Shown: positions 18,173 through 28,055, numbered from the stretch's first letter. The stretch: 64,000 nt of DNA from JAICMB01 sp963802915 (GCA_963802915.1 CAWDKQ010000007.1:124001-188000); one strand, 5' to 3'. The notes: generated from the letters alone by a model not told the origin. Numbers and translations are program-made.

Positions 18173-19197
18173 TTCTTTGTACCTGTCGGTAAATTGCCCG
18201 TGGCCTCACGGTTCGCGTCGGAGCGGCCGGGGATGTTGGTCACTCCACCCTGGTTCGTCGTTTTGGGAGCTAGAGACTTCACATACTCGATCAATTGCAG
18301 GAGATTCTCTTCTGATACCTGTCCTTGGAAAGTAGGCATCACATCGCGATGGAAACCGGCCACGATCTTCGCGTTCGGGTTGAGAATCGATTCGCGGATG
18401 TAGGCGTCATCGGCCAGCACGGTGCGCCCGTCATCGAGTAACACCTGCGATCCGTAAACTCCGCGCAGCACTGGACAGCGTCCCTGCTCATCGAGTAAGT
18501 GGCAGGAACTGCATCCGAGCTGTTCGAAAAGCTTTTGTCCTTGCGACGCCATGGAACCTTCGGCGCCGCTTCCGGCCAGCCAGTTTTCAAAGGCCGCGGG
18601 TTCCATCGCCGTCACCCAACCGATCATGCCGGAGTGCTCGGTGCCGCAATACTCAGCGCAGAAAATGTGATAACGTCCGGGCTTCGTCGCGGTGAACCAG
18701 ACGTTGTCATAGTGTCCCGGAACCACGTCGTGTTTCACGCGGAAAGCGGGGACGAAGAAACTGTGAATCACGTCCTCGGAAGCCATGGTGACGCGCACCG
18801 GACGGCCCACCGGAACATGCAGTTCGTTAATCTCGCGCTGTCCTTCCGGATATTGGACTTTCCACATCCACTGCTTTCCGACAACGTAAATGTTATAGGC
18901 GTCCTTTGGAGGAGCGTATTCGTCGAAAGCGATTTTCGCGCCCCAGCCGAACATGACGAGCATGATCAGGAACGGAATAATTGACCAGGTGAGCTCCAAC
19001 GCCGTGGATCCCTCAATGGGATGGCCGACCTGATCCGGCGTGCGTCGGCGATAGATGATCGCGAAGAGAAAAACGGCCGCGAAAATCAGAATCGTCATCA
19101 CCACTGAAACAATGACTTCGAAATAGTACAAGCGGTCGACGTGGACGGCCAACTCCGAGGCGCTTTCCGGGAACAGAGTGAAGGTGGAGTTCTGCAT
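18169..19197 (-). CDS. ctaC: Cytochrome c oxidase subunit II with fused cytochrome c (caa3)
   Basis: 342 residues from ATG 19197; a GTG seven codons upstream lies inside the SCO gene and is less likely. Two N-terminal membrane helices (EVIVSVVMTILIFAAVFLFA and TWSIIPFLIMLVMFGWGA) are followed by the periplasmic cupredoxin domain with CuA ligands DVIHSFFVP and CAEYCGTEHSGM. The C-terminal ~100 residues are a monohaem cytochrome c (CSSCH, distal Met in VMPTFQGQ). The fusion defines the caa3 class: electrons enter through the attached haem c, presumably from ACIII. Confidence 0.95.
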   Translation of the reverse strand: MQNSTFTLFPESASELAVHVDRLYYFEVIVSVVMTILIFAAVFLFAIIYRRRTPDQVGHPIEGSTALELTWSIIPFLIMLVMFGWGAKIAFDEYAPPKDAYNIYVVGKQWMWKVQYPEGQREINELHVPVGRPVRVTMASEDVIHSFFVPAFRVKHDVVPGHYDNVWFTATKPGRYHIFCAEYCGTEHSGMIGWVTAMEPAAFENWLAGSGAEGSMASQGQKLFEQLGCSSCHLLDEQGRCPVLRGVYGSQVLLDDGRTVLADDAYIRESILNPNAKIVAGFHRDVMPTFQGQVSEENLLQLIEYVKSLAPKTTNQGGVTNIPGRSDANREATGNLPTGTKK

Positions 19198-19198
19198 G

Positions 19199-19990
19199 CT
19201 AGGCCCTTCCCTTGTCACGTTTTAACCAGAGGATCATGAACAATCCCAAGGTCAGAACCGTCGCACCGGCGGCAACGCGAGTTACGTTCATCACAACCGG
19301 GCCGTATTTTCCCGTGGCGGGATCGTAGTGGTAACAGTAGAGCAGAATCTTATCCACTGGCGTTCCAATCTGTTCGTTCGATGCGTCGACCAATCCCAAA
19401 CGCAAATCCCGCGGATTGAATTTGATGCCGTAGAAGTACTTCGAAACTTTACCCTGGGGGCTGAGCACCATAATTCCGGCGGCGTGAACAAACTGGTTGG
19501 TCATGGAGTCCCAGGCATAATGGAATCCGACCGCTTCCGCGACTTTTCTCACTGCGACCGCGTTGCCGGTGAGGAAATGCCATCCCTCGGCAGCGCCAGG
19601 ACGGTCGTAATCCTTGAGATAGGTTGCCTTTTTCGCTCGAGCCAGCATGGGAGTCTCGCGTTCGTCGAAGCTGACTGTCACGACGTTATAGTCCTTGCCG
19701 ACGTCGAGAGTCATTTTCTCCATTGCGTCTTTCAGGCCGTTTAATGTCAGATTGCACAGCATCGGACAGGAGTAATACACGAGCGCCAGAACAACCGGTT
19801 TGCCGTTGAAGTATTGGCCGAGCCGTACCTTGTTGCCGTCTTCATCCTGAAGTATCGTTTCGAGCGGCATCTGAGCGTTCAGTTTTTGATCGATGCCGAT
19901 CTTCTGGAACGCCGCTGGCATGCCAGGCTGCGCGTGCAGACCCGCTAGCAGCAGGGCGCCGGGCAATATGAAACTAATGCGTCGCCGCAC
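19199..19990 (-). CDS. SCO1/SenC-family copper chaperone
   Basis: 263 residues from GTG 19990, which has AGGAGG six bases upstream; the open frame extends 22 codons further, but that part only overlaps the previous gene. It has an N-terminal signal peptide (ISFILPGALLLAGLHA), a thioredoxin fold with the copper-binding pair in YYSCPMLCN, the later His in FVHAAGIMVLSP, and a C-terminal membrane helix (VTRVAAGATVLTLGLFMILW). It should load copper into the CuA site of the oxidase subunit II encoded next, acting on the outer face of the membrane. Confidence 0.93.
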   Translation of the reverse strand: MRRRISFILPGALLLAGLHAQPGMPAAFQKIGIDQKLNAQMPLETILQDEDGNKVRLGQYFNGKPVVLALVYYSCPMLCNLTLNGLKDAMEKMTLDVGKDYNVVTVSFDERETPMLARAKKATYLKDYDRPGAAEGWHFLTGNAVAVRKVAEAVGFHYAWDSMTNQFVHAAGIMVLSPQGKVSKYFYGIKFNPRDLRLGLVDASNEQIGTPVDKILLYCYHYDPATGKYGPVVMNVTRVAAGATVLTLGLFMILWLKRDKGRA

Positions 19991-20378
19991 TGGCGCCTCC
20001 TTCTTTTTGCGGCCGCGCCGGTAATTTGGAAACCACTTCGTCAATCGCCTTTTCAATGGGAATGTGAACGATACCGGTCTTGGGGTCGACCCAGCGATAA
20101 TTGTTGAGCACCTGGTCCTCTTCGGTGTGCAAGTCTTTCAATTCGTTCGCGGGGTGAACTTGCAGCCGGGGACCAGGTGGGATTTGAGTGAGACCGGAAT
20201 CGGCGCTGATGCGATCCGGATTCTTCGTTTTGAACGTGTAGAATATCACCCAAACGATGATGCACGCAATCGCGACGCTGATGGTCAGCCCAACGAGCGT
20301 TTCAATAATGATTCGTATATTGACTTCGCGCTTTTCATGGCCGGAGCCGTTGTGAGAGTGTTCCGGAGTGTGGGCCAT
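19974..20378 (-). CDS. Single-helix membrane protein of the ACIII–caa3 operon, function unknown
   Basis: 134 residues. A short His-rich cytoplasmic start (MAHTPEHSHNGSGHEKRE) leads to one membrane helix at ~21-47 (ETLVGLTISVAIACIIVWVI), then a hydrophilic domain of ~80 residues with PPGPRLQVHPANELKDL and YRWVDPKTGIVHIPIEKAID. It lies between actF and the SCO gene, overlapping the latter by 17 bases. Similar small proteins occur in acidobacterial ACIII-oxidase operons, so a role in assembly or in docking the two complexes is a fair guess, but there is no motif that proves it. Confidence 0.6.
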   Translation of the reverse strand: MAHTPEHSHNGSGHEKREVNIRIIIETLVGLTISVAIACIIVWVIFYTFKTKNPDRISADSGLTQIPPGPRLQVHPANELKDLHTEEDQVLNNYRWVDPKTGIVHIPIEKAIDEVVSKLPARPQKEGGASAATH

Positions 20379-21568
20379 TATGCCTCTGCCTCCAGAGAGT
20401 GATAACCGAGCCGCGGATCATGGAGGGGCAAGAGAGGACGCTGTTTCAGGCGCCACAGGAACAGGGATAACCAGATTCCTCCCAAGGCCACGATAGCGGC
20501 TATGTCCGTCCACGCAATTGAGAAATAGCGCTGTCTCCAGGCCGGAGCGACAAACCAAAATACGTCGAGGAGGCGCACGACGACTATCCAAACGGCAACC
20601 CAGAAGAGATATTTCGGATTACGCTTAATGAATCGCATCAACAGCAGAAAGAACGGCACGAAGAAATGGAAGATCGAGATGAAAAAGCCCAGGTAACCCC
20701 AGCCGTTGCTGAACCGCCGGATGTACCAGGGAATCTCGTCGGGCAGATTTTCGTGCCACACGATGATGAACTGGCTGATGGACATGTAAGTCCAGACCAT
20801 GGTGAAGCAGAGTAGCAGATTTCCGAGATCGTTGTAGATCTGGAAATTCAGGATGTCAACGAACGGCTTCGTTTTCGAGAAAATTATGAGCACCGCAATG
20901 ACGAACGCGAATGTCAGCAGAGTTTGACCGATGGTAAAGATCCACGGATGCATGGTGGAATACCAGGCCGGTTCGAGAGACTGAATCCAATCGATCCAGG
21001 CCCAACTGGTGCTGAACATAAAGAACACCAGTCCGGGAGCGCTCAAGCGTTTCATGCGGTTTTGGACAGTCCGCTCGGGGTCGCCGGTACGATCCTGTTC
21101 GGCCGACATACTGAGCAGGCGCCAGGCCAGGAATCCCCACAGCGCGAAATAGAATATCGTTCGGACGATGAAAAACGGGGTGTTCAGATAATACTTGGTC
21201 TTGAACGCGACCTCTGATGAGGCATGCACAACGGCTGGATCTTTCCAGGCGTACAGCAACGGGATCGCAACTAAGATCGGAATTACGCCGATAACAGTAA
21301 TGAGCAGCGTTCGCATGCCGGCTTCGAGAAAGCGGCGAATCACTACACCCCAATTACCGCCAACGACGTTATGGAGAAGTGAGATGCCCAGAGAACTGAT
21401 GCTAATTCCGCCCCAGAACAGCCAGGCCCATAAATAGGACTGCATGGCCTCCGCGCGATTGGTAAATAAACCAATGACGAGAGCGATGAGCGCAAGGATG
21501 CCGACGATACCGAAGGTGCGCTGCCAGCGATCCATACTAGGCCGAAGATCTTCGAAAGTTGGTGTCAT
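20378..21568 (-). CDS. actF: Alternative complex III, quinol-binding-type membrane subunit ActF
   Basis: 396 residues, about ten hydrophobic helices, e.g. TFGIVGILALIALVIGLFTN, FIVRTIFYFALWGFLAWRLL and WGYLGFFISIFHFFVPFFLL. Sequence and position match ActF, the second NrfD-related membrane subunit of quinol:cytochrome c oxidoreductase. The start overlaps the actE stop (ATGA). Whether ActF itself binds quinol is uncertain in characterised complexes. Confidence 0.9.
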   Translation of the reverse strand: MTPTFEDLRPSMDRWQRTFGIVGILALIALVIGLFTNRAEAMQSYLWAWLFWGGISISSLGISLLHNVVGGNWGVVIRRFLEAGMRTLLITVIGVIPILVAIPLLYAWKDPAVVHASSEVAFKTKYYLNTPFFIVRTIFYFALWGFLAWRLLSMSAEQDRTGDPERTVQNRMKRLSAPGLVFFMFSTSWAWIDWIQSLEPAWYSTMHPWIFTIGQTLLTFAFVIAVLIIFSKTKPFVDILNFQIYNDLGNLLLCFTMVWTYMSISQFIIVWHENLPDEIPWYIRRFSNGWGYLGFFISIFHFFVPFFLLLMRFIKRNPKYLFWVAVWIVVVRLLDVFWFVAPAWRQRYFSIAWTDIAAIVALGGIWLSLFLWRLKQRPLLPLHDPRLGYHSLEAEA

Positions 21569-22251
21569 TGTTGTTGCTGTTGCCTCGGCGTTGTCGGGAC
21601 CGACCCGGGCGACGTACCTGGCGCACCCGCCGCGGGGTTGGGCGGCGGACCGTTGAACGGTCCGAGCGGCAGAGGCGGCTCTTTGTCTAATTGCTGACGC
21701 GCATCCGACGGAACGTCACTGACTTTACCCGACATACTCAGTTGCAGCGCTCTCACGTATGCGATTACCCGCCAGCGATCATCCGGAGAGACACGGGTTG
21801 CGTAACTCGGCATGGCGCCAAACCCGTTGGTGATTACATCAAAGAAATGGCCAACTGGAGCCGTGGTTAGTCTGGGACTGTAAAACGATGGCGGCTGACG
21901 ATAGCCACGCAGGACAACCATACCCATTCCGTTCCCGATCCGGCTATGGCACGGCGAACAATATATGTCGTATCGCTGTCGCCCGCGCTCGACATCCTCG
22001 CGAGCGATCGGGATCGGGAAATAGTCGACATCGCTGTTGCCTACGCGGCCTTGATAACGAGCTTTATCGATGCGCAGGTGCCCACGCGCGACGGTACCTT
22101 CCACCTGGGGCCGCGCGGAACGATGGTCGCTAAAGAAATCGCTTTCGGCCAACGGTTTGTACTTCGGCTGGTCCTGCATGTCCTGACGGCAAGCGGTGAG
22201 GCCAAGAAGGGCGGCGATGCAGGCCGGAATAGCGTAGCTATTTCTCGACAT
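21565..22251 (-). CDS. actE: Alternative complex III, monohaem cytochrome c lipoprotein ActE
   Basis: 228 residues. The N-terminus ends in a lipobox (LLGLTAC), so it is a lipid-anchored protein facing the periplasm. A single haem site CSPCH is followed by GNGMGMVVLRGY and a possible Met ligand in GFGAMPSY. It receives electrons inside ACIII and passes them towards cytochrome c or the oxidase. The C-terminal ~45 residues are Pro/Gly/Gln-rich and end in a run of Gln, probably disordered. It overlaps actD by 14 bases. Confidence 0.93.
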   Translation of the reverse strand: MSRNSYAIPACIAALLGLTACRQDMQDQPKYKPLAESDFFSDHRSARPQVEGTVARGHLRIDKARYQGRVGNSDVDYFPIPIAREDVERGRQRYDIYCSPCHSRIGNGMGMVVLRGYRQPPSFYSPRLTTAPVGHFFDVITNGFGAMPSYATRVSPDDRWRVIAYVRALQLSMSGKVSDVPSDARQQLDKEPPLPLGPFNGPPPNPAAGAPGTSPGSVPTTPRQQQQQ

Positions 22252-22795
22252 CGAAGACCCCCATGGGATTCAGACCATCCATGAACGCGCGGGTTTCTTC
22301 GAGATCGAAGAGTGGATCGGCCGTTTCGATCACAAGAAAGAAGCGATCCCGCGCTCCGCGAGCCGCGAATTCAGGCACATTAAATACCGGATGATATGGC
22401 TCAGGCAGTCCGTTCATCGCAAACATTCCGACTACAGCGGAGAGGGCCGCGAATAAGACCGTCATCTCGAACGTCGGAGGAATATAGGAAACCCAGCTGT
22501 TCATGGGGTGACCGGCGACATTGTGAGCATACGCGACGGTGGTGATCCAGTACATCAGAAAGAATCCGCCCAACATCCCACAGATCCCGCCCGTGAGTAC
22601 AACCAGAGAAACGAAATGGCGCTTAAATCCGAGGGCGTCGTTCAATCCCTCGATGGGCATCGGCGAGTAGCCTTCCATCTTGCGATAGCCGGAGGAAAAC
22701 GCGTGATGCGCCGCCTCCAGGAGTTCTTCGGGGTGTTTGAATTCGGCCATGAGGCCGTACATACCGTGATGTTCGAGGTAGGTGTGGCTGCTCAT
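22238..22795 (-). CDS. actD: Alternative complex III, membrane subunit ActD (DUF3341)
   Basis: 185 residues. The N-terminal ferredoxin-like part (YGLMAEFKHPEELLEAAHHA) and the motif YRKMEGYSPMPIEGL are diagnostic of DUF3341. Two membrane helices follow (FVSLVVLTGGICGMLGGFFL and MTVLFAALSAVVGMFAMNGL). The C-terminus (RDRFFLVIETADPLFDLEET) is cytoplasmic. Structural subunit of ACIII. Confidence 0.93.
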   Translation of the reverse strand: MSSHTYLEHHGMYGLMAEFKHPEELLEAAHHAFSSGYRKMEGYSPMPIEGLNDALGFKRHFVSLVVLTGGICGMLGGFFLMYWITTVAYAHNVAGHPMNSWVSYIPPTFEMTVLFAALSAVVGMFAMNGLPEPYHPVFNVPEFAARGARDRFFLVIETADPLFDLEETRAFMDGLNPMGVFDVEK

Positions 22796-22798
22796 AGA

Positions 22799-24226
22799 TC
22801 AATGGATATGGGTCGGCTCCAATGTCGGTTCCTCCGGCATATGGTGGATCACTTCGCGTACTTCGAAAATTGAAATGGCGGGAAGGACGCGCATGAATAG
22901 GTACATCAAAGTGACGAAGAAACCGATGGTACCGATGAGAACGGCCCAGTCGATACTGGTCGGTATGTAATAGCCCCACGATGAGGGTAGAAAATCGCGC
23001 GACAGACTCGTAATGACAATGACGAAACGTTCGAGCCACATACCGATGTTGACGATGAGGGACTCGATGAAGAGGAGGGTGACGTTCTGTCGAACGCTCT
23101 TCATCCACAGAAATTGCGGCAATGCGAGATTGCAGGTGACGAGCAACCAATAAAACGGTCCATAGGGCCCAAGGGATCGGTTCAGGAACATATAGCGCTC
23201 GTAATAATTTCCGCTATAGAATGCCATGAACGCTTCCATGGAATAGGCGTAAAGAACGATCAGACCGGTTCCGAGCATCACCTTGCCGCACGAATCCAAA
23301 TGGCGCATCGTAATGATGTCTTCGAGGTGGAACCATTTGCGCGCGGGAATCGCCAAGGTGAGCACCATGGCAAATCCCGAATAGATAGCGCCGGCGACGA
23401 AATATGGCGGGAAGAATGTAGTGTGCCACCCGGGAATGAGGCTGATTGCGAAGTCGAAGCTGACAACCGTGTGAACGGACAAGACCAGCGGTGTGGCAAG
23501 GCCACCCAAGAGTAAGTACGCCATGGTATAACGCGACCAATGCCGGGATGCTCCGCGCCATCCAAGCGCGAGCATGCCATAGACTTTCTTGAGTAACGGA
23601 TTGATTGCTTTGTCCCGCATCGTAGCTAAGTCGGGGACCAGGCCGGTGTACCAGAACAATAACGAGACTGTGAAGTACGTTGAGACTGCGAACACGTCCC
23701 AGACGAGCGGGCTGCGGGGCTGCGGCCAAAGCCACATCGAATTGGGATACGGAAACAACCAATACGCGAGCCATGGGCGGCCAAGGTGAAGGATGGGGAA
23801 CATGCCCGCCTGCATGACCGCAAACAGTGTCATGGCCTCGGCGAAGCGGTTGATTGAAGTTCGCCAATCCTGTTTCAAGAGCAGGAGAATCGCGGAAATC
23901 AGCGTGCCGGCGTGACCAATACCGATCCACCACACAAAGTTGACAATCGCAAACCCCCAAGCCACGGGGATCATGATGCCCCAGACGCCTACGCCGACGA
24001 AGAACAACAGGCCCATCCCGAGGAGTAGGGCCTGCAATAAACAAAAAGCGATGAAGATGCCTATGTAGAATTGGCGCGGAAACTTCCGGAGGGGCAGGAG
24101 CGGGATATTTGCGATCTTATCGGTGACTTGGCCGAAGTCGTAGCCTGGGCCGATGATCTTATCCGGCCCAGGATCGGGAGAGTCGGGCCGTACGTAATCG
24201 AATTCGATCTTTTCGGACTTGTTCAC
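22799..24226 (-). CDS. actC: Alternative complex III, NrfD-like quinol-binding subunit ActC
   Basis: 475 residues, NrfD/polysulphide-reductase family, about ten helices. Recognisable parts are FVWWIGIGHAGTLISAILLL (quinone-pocket helix with the His), MFPILHLGRPWLAYWLFPYP and TFFPPYFVAGAIYSGFAMVL. It should oxidise quinol and pass electrons to the iron-sulphur subunit ActB. The start overlaps the actB stop (ATGA). Confidence 0.94.
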   Translation of the reverse strand: MNKSEKIEFDYVRPDSPDPGPDKIIGPGYDFGQVTDKIANIPLLPLRKFPRQFYIGIFIAFCLLQALLLGMGLLFFVGVGVWGIMIPVAWGFAIVNFVWWIGIGHAGTLISAILLLLKQDWRTSINRFAEAMTLFAVMQAGMFPILHLGRPWLAYWLFPYPNSMWLWPQPRSPLVWDVFAVSTYFTVSLLFWYTGLVPDLATMRDKAINPLLKKVYGMLALGWRGASRHWSRYTMAYLLLGGLATPLVLSVHTVVSFDFAISLIPGWHTTFFPPYFVAGAIYSGFAMVLTLAIPARKWFHLEDIITMRHLDSCGKVMLGTGLIVLYAYSMEAFMAFYSGNYYERYMFLNRSLGPYGPFYWLLVTCNLALPQFLWMKSVRQNVTLLFIESLIVNIGMWLERFVIVITSLSRDFLPSSWGYYIPTSIDWAVLIGTIGFFVTLMYLFMRVLPAISIFEVREVIHHMPEEPTLEPTHIH

Positions 24227-27200
24227 GAGGGCCTCTCGATTTCGGGGTTAGGATTGCGCAGCCGGCCCAAGTAAGTGGTACGCGGTCTGACATTTAACTC
24301 TTCGAGCAAGCTGTAATCCCGTACTTGCGCCTTCAATTGCGCAACCTGGCTCTTAGGATCGTTGATATCGCCGAAGACGATGGCCCGTGTTGGGCACGTC
24401 TGCGCGCAGGCCGGCACAATTTCACCGTCCATGACACGGCGATTCTGCTTTTCGGATTCGATCTTAGCGGCATTAATGCGCTGGATGCAATAAGTACATT
24501 TCTCCATGACGCCGCGGCTCCTTACCGTGACGTTGGGATTGCGCATCGGATACAAACTCTGCGTGTACCAATCCGAATACAGGAAGAAATTGAACCTTCG
24601 AACCTTGTAAGGGCAGTTATTCGAGCAATAGCGGGTTCCAACGCAGCGGTTATAAACCATCTGATTTAATCCCTCGCCGCTATGAACGGTTGCGGCTACT
24701 GGGCAAACCAGCTCACAGGGAGCGTTCTCGCAATGCATGCACGGCACTGGTTGGAAATAGAGCTCAGGATTTTCCCATTCGCCCTTGAAGTACCGGTCGA
24801 CGCGAATCCAATGCATGTGGCGGCCGCGCGCGACCTCGTTCTTCCCGACTACCGGGATATTATTTTCGGCCTGGCATGCGACGACGCAAGCGCCGCAACC
24901 GACGCAGGCGTTGAGGTCGATCGACATGCCCCACTTATAACCTTCGTATAAGTAGTCGGGATATAAAGTCATCCACTTGGGAAGCGGCTTGTCGTCGTCG
25001 CTCTGTGCAACGAAATCCGGGGTTTTCTTGAACTCTTCGACGGTGGCGATGCGGATGGGTTCGCGCTCCTCCATCGTCTGCACATGTTCCACGCGGGCCA
25101 GCGGATATTTTCCGCCGGTCTTGTGGATCTCGCCGCCGTAGCCGCCGCCGGGCGCTTCGGACGTTTGGAGAAGATAGGCGTTGATGCCGATGTTTTCGCC
25201 AACGTGACCGCAGCGCTGCCGGCCGTAGCCGAGATGAACGGTGACGGAATCGGCCGCGTGACCCGGAACAAGGATGGTGACACCTGTAAGAGCGCGGCCG
25301 CGATACTTCAATTCGACAAGATCGTCGTCCGTGACCCCCAGTTTTTTCGCGGTTTCCGGGCTCATCCAGATGCCGTTATCCCAGGTTTGCGTGGTCACTG
25401 GTTTCGGCATCTCCTGGAGCCAGCCATTGTTGGCCCAAGTGCCGTCCCAGACCGTCGGATCGGGACGGAAATTCACCTCGATGCCCGAGGGAGCCGCGGT
25501 TGTCGACGCCGGTACAACAGGTGCGGCAGCGGGGGCGCCGGCGGCAGCAGCGGCCGTATCCGGGACCACGCCGTTACAAACCCAGGTTTGCCAATTGTCG
25601 TCGAAATCCGCGCCACCTTTTTGTGTCGACCAATATTCTTTGACGATGTTATACGGCGATTCGGCAACGTGATTGATCAGGAAGGCAAGAACTTCATGAG
25701 CCGTTTTACCGTCATAAAGCGGAGCGATGAGCGGCTGAATGATACTTACCGTGCCGTCGTAAGCGCGAGTGTCGCTCCAGGATTCCAGATAGTGAGCTTT
25801 GGGAACATGCCACTCGCATAACTGCGAAGTTTCGTCGTTATATAGTGCCAGGTGAGCGCGCCACTTTGCCTTCGACAAAGCACCTTTGAAATCGAGATCC
25901 GCGGGCGCGGTGTAGACCGGATTCGCGCCGATAATCAGTAATGCATCGACTTTTCCGGCGTTGAGGTCACTTACTAACTCGCGAAGGTCCTGGACATGAT
26001 CGACCGGCTTAGCTTCCACGGGCTGAATGTAAGTGACCGTCTTGCCCACGTTGCCGAGAGCGGCGTTCATGGCGTGCGCGAGCGCATGGACGGCGGGCGG
26101 CTGGAACTCACCGGCAATCACAATGCTCGAACCGGCGTGGGCTTTCAGGTCGCGGGCGATGGCGGGAATGTGTTTGAATGCTTCCGCCGTCTGACTCCCG
26201 CCGCCCGCCGGGCTGGTTCCTCCACCAGCTCCCAACTGCGCGGCCAATTGGCGCGCAAACTCCTGTACCTGTCCCGCCTGTACCGCGAAGCGATGGTCGG
26301 CCATGCCGCCCGTGCTGGTGGGCGCGGGTTCTACGACATAAAGACGGTTCTGGGTAACCTGGTCGATCGGGATGCCTTCGGCCTCGACCTGTGAAACCTG
26401 CTGAGGGGGGCTGGGATCGTGTTCGGTGTGCTCCGATGCCTGATTGCGAAGTGGCGCGATCGGTCCGGGCTGATAACCTTCCTGGCGAACTTCTTTGGGT
26501 TTGTATTTCCGTTTGACGTCGGTCAGGATATGGCGGCGTTTCGCAAAGTCGTGCGCATAGCGCAGATTGCCCGCTCCGCACGAGAGGAAGTCGCAATCGA
26601 GCGATACGACAACATCCGCTTTATCGAAAGCGTAGATAGTATTGACCGGCTTGCCAAGCGCCATGGCCGCGCCGGCAGTGCTGCTAACTTTGGCGGCGGG
26701 TTCGAACTGATGCCACTTTGCGCCCGGCATCAGCTTCAGGAAAGAGTTCAACTGAAAGGCCAAGGTAGGGGACAGAACGGTTTCGGTCAAGATACGAAAA
26801 GACGCACCATTGTTGGCGTCCATGGAGGCGCGTAGCGTTGCCAAGGCGGCCTGGAAGTTGACCCAGCTACTGACAAAGCCATTGTGAGTGACCGTCTGCG
26901 AACGGTCGGGATCGTACATCATCAGGATGGAAGCCTGGTTGAAATAATCGGCGGCGCCGAGACTTCCCGGATGATCCGGATTGCCTTCCACTTTCGTGGG
27001 GCGGCCGAGATGGCTTTCCACCAACAAACCCGTCGCATAGCCAGCCATTTCCATCGCCGTCGCAAAGAACAGGGGCTTGCCGGGAACGAATTCTTCTGGT
27101 TCGTTGACGTAGGGGACGATGTGCTCGGGCGGCTGTTTCGTGCAGGCCGTCAAGCCGGCGAGTCCGAGCGACGCTCCCATGATTTTCAGGAACGTGCGGC

Positions 27201-27378
27201 GTTTCGCAGGCTCCTGCCAATCGGGGGTGCGGTCGGGAAACTCGTCTTCGAGGAATTTCTTGAACTCGCCGGTGTCGGCAAGCTGGTCGAGGCTCTTCCA
27301 GAATAGAGGAGCCTTCGGTATTGCTTTCTGGATCTGTGTCAGATCGAGAGCGGGTTTTTCCGGTGACTGATCGTTCAT
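24223..27378 (-). CDS. actB: Alternative complex III, iron-sulphur subunit ActB (molybdopterin-oxidoreductase-like)
   Basis: About 1,051 residues from ATG 27378; a TTG start at 27417 inside actA is possible. A Tat-like signal (AKRRTFLKIMGASLGLAGLTAC) lies near residue 70. The first ~700 residues resemble a molybdopterin oxidoreductase without the usual N-terminal cluster. The C-terminal ~300 carry ferredoxin-type cluster motifs: CVGCGACVVACQAENN, CMHCENAPCELVCP, CVGTRYCSNNCPYK, and CTYC with CAQTCP. An Ala/Pro-rich linker near residues 620-650 is unusual but in frame. It wires the quinol site to the haem subunits. Confidence 0.93.
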   Translation of the reverse strand: MNDQSPEKPALDLTQIQKAIPKAPLFWKSLDQLADTGEFKKFLEDEFPDRTPDWQEPAKRRTFLKIMGASLGLAGLTACTKQPPEHIVPYVNEPEEFVPGKPLFFATAMEMAGYATGLLVESHLGRPTKVEGNPDHPGSLGAADYFNQASILMMYDPDRSQTVTHNGFVSSWVNFQAALATLRASMDANNGASFRILTETVLSPTLAFQLNSFLKLMPGAKWHQFEPAAKVSSTAGAAMALGKPVNTIYAFDKADVVVSLDCDFLSCGAGNLRYAHDFAKRRHILTDVKRKYKPKEVRQEGYQPGPIAPLRNQASEHTEHDPSPPQQVSQVEAEGIPIDQVTQNRLYVVEPAPTSTGGMADHRFAVQAGQVQEFARQLAAQLGAGGGTSPAGGGSQTAEAFKHIPAIARDLKAHAGSSIVIAGEFQPPAVHALAHAMNAALGNVGKTVTYIQPVEAKPVDHVQDLRELVSDLNAGKVDALLIIGANPVYTAPADLDFKGALSKAKWRAHLALYNDETSQLCEWHVPKAHYLESWSDTRAYDGTVSIIQPLIAPLYDGKTAHEVLAFLINHVAESPYNIVKEYWSTQKGGADFDDNWQTWVCNGVVPDTAAAAAGAPAAAPVVPASTTAAPSGIEVNFRPDPTVWDGTWANNGWLQEMPKPVTTQTWDNGIWMSPETAKKLGVTDDDLVELKYRGRALTGVTILVPGHAADSVTVHLGYGRQRCGHVGENIGINAYLLQTSEAPGGGYGGEIHKTGGKYPLARVEHVQTMEEREPIRIATVEEFKKTPDFVAQSDDDKPLPKWMTLYPDYLYEGYKWGMSIDLNACVGCGACVVACQAENNIPVVGKNEVARGRHMHWIRVDRYFKGEWENPELYFQPVPCMHCENAPCELVCPVAATVHSGEGLNQMVYNRCVGTRYCSNNCPYKVRRFNFFLYSDWYTQSLYPMRNPNVTVRSRGVMEKCTYCIQRINAAKIESEKQNRRVMDGEIVPACAQTCPTRAIVFGDINDPKSQVAQLKAQVRDYSLLEELNVRPRTTYLGRLRNPNPEIERPS

Positions 27379-27404
27379 CGGGTGCACAGTTCGTTGATTC
27401 AGCT

Positions 27405-28055
27405 TCAGCGATGGCAAGTCCAGCAGTCGGTGAGACTTTGTATTTTATACTCCTGAACTAACTTCTTGCCAAACTCTTCCTGGTTGGCCGGCGGTTCGTA
27501 AGCCATGTTGAACACCTGCTCACGAGGCCGCACGTACCTCCATGGCTCGCGATGACACTGCACGCACCAGTTCATCTTGAGTGTGTTGACTTTGTACATC
27601 AACGGCATTTGATCGACGCGGCCGTGACAGCTCGCGCAGCCGATGCCCTTGTTGATATGAATGCTGTGATTGAAATAAACAAATTCCGGAAGATCGTGAA
27701 CGCGCGTCCAGGCGAGAGACTCACCGGTCCGATAGCTGTCGCGAACAGGTTCCAGAATGGCGGCGGTCGACCAGATCTGCGAGTGACAGCTCATGCAGAT
27801 CTCGGTGGCGGGAAGGCCCGCATAAGAAGAAGTCTCCACCGACGTGTGGCAATAACGGCAATCGATGCCATCGTCGGTAACATGGTGTTTATGGCTAAAC
27901 GGCACAGGCTGAGGCTTAACCACGCCGACATCAGTGTTGTAAGAGCCGCGATCGAGCGAGTAAGCGAGAACGAGAACTGTGCCTGCCAATATGAGGCCGC
28001 CGAAGATACTAACCTTTGCTAACGTGTTGGCGCTGCGATGGAAGATTTGTGCCAT
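27405..28055 (-). CDS. actA: Alternative complex III, pentahaem cytochrome c subunit ActA
   Basis: 216 residues from ATG 28055 (the frame upstream of this would need a TTG inside the promoter). One N-terminal anchor helix (VSIFGGLILAGTVLVLAYSL), then five CxxCH haem sites: CRYCH, CMSCH, CASCH, CVQCH and CWTCH, the last close to the C-terminus. This number and order match ActA. First gene of the 12-gene respiratory operon. Confidence 0.94.
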   Translation of the reverse strand: MAQIFHRSANTLAKVSIFGGLILAGTVLVLAYSLDRGSYNTDVGVVKPQPVPFSHKHHVTDDGIDCRYCHTSVETSSYAGLPATEICMSCHSQIWSTAAILEPVRDSYRTGESLAWTRVHDLPEFVYFNHSIHINKGIGCASCHGRVDQMPLMYKVNTLKMNWCVQCHREPWRYVRPREQVFNMAYEPPANQEEFGKKLVQEYKIQSLTDCWTCHR

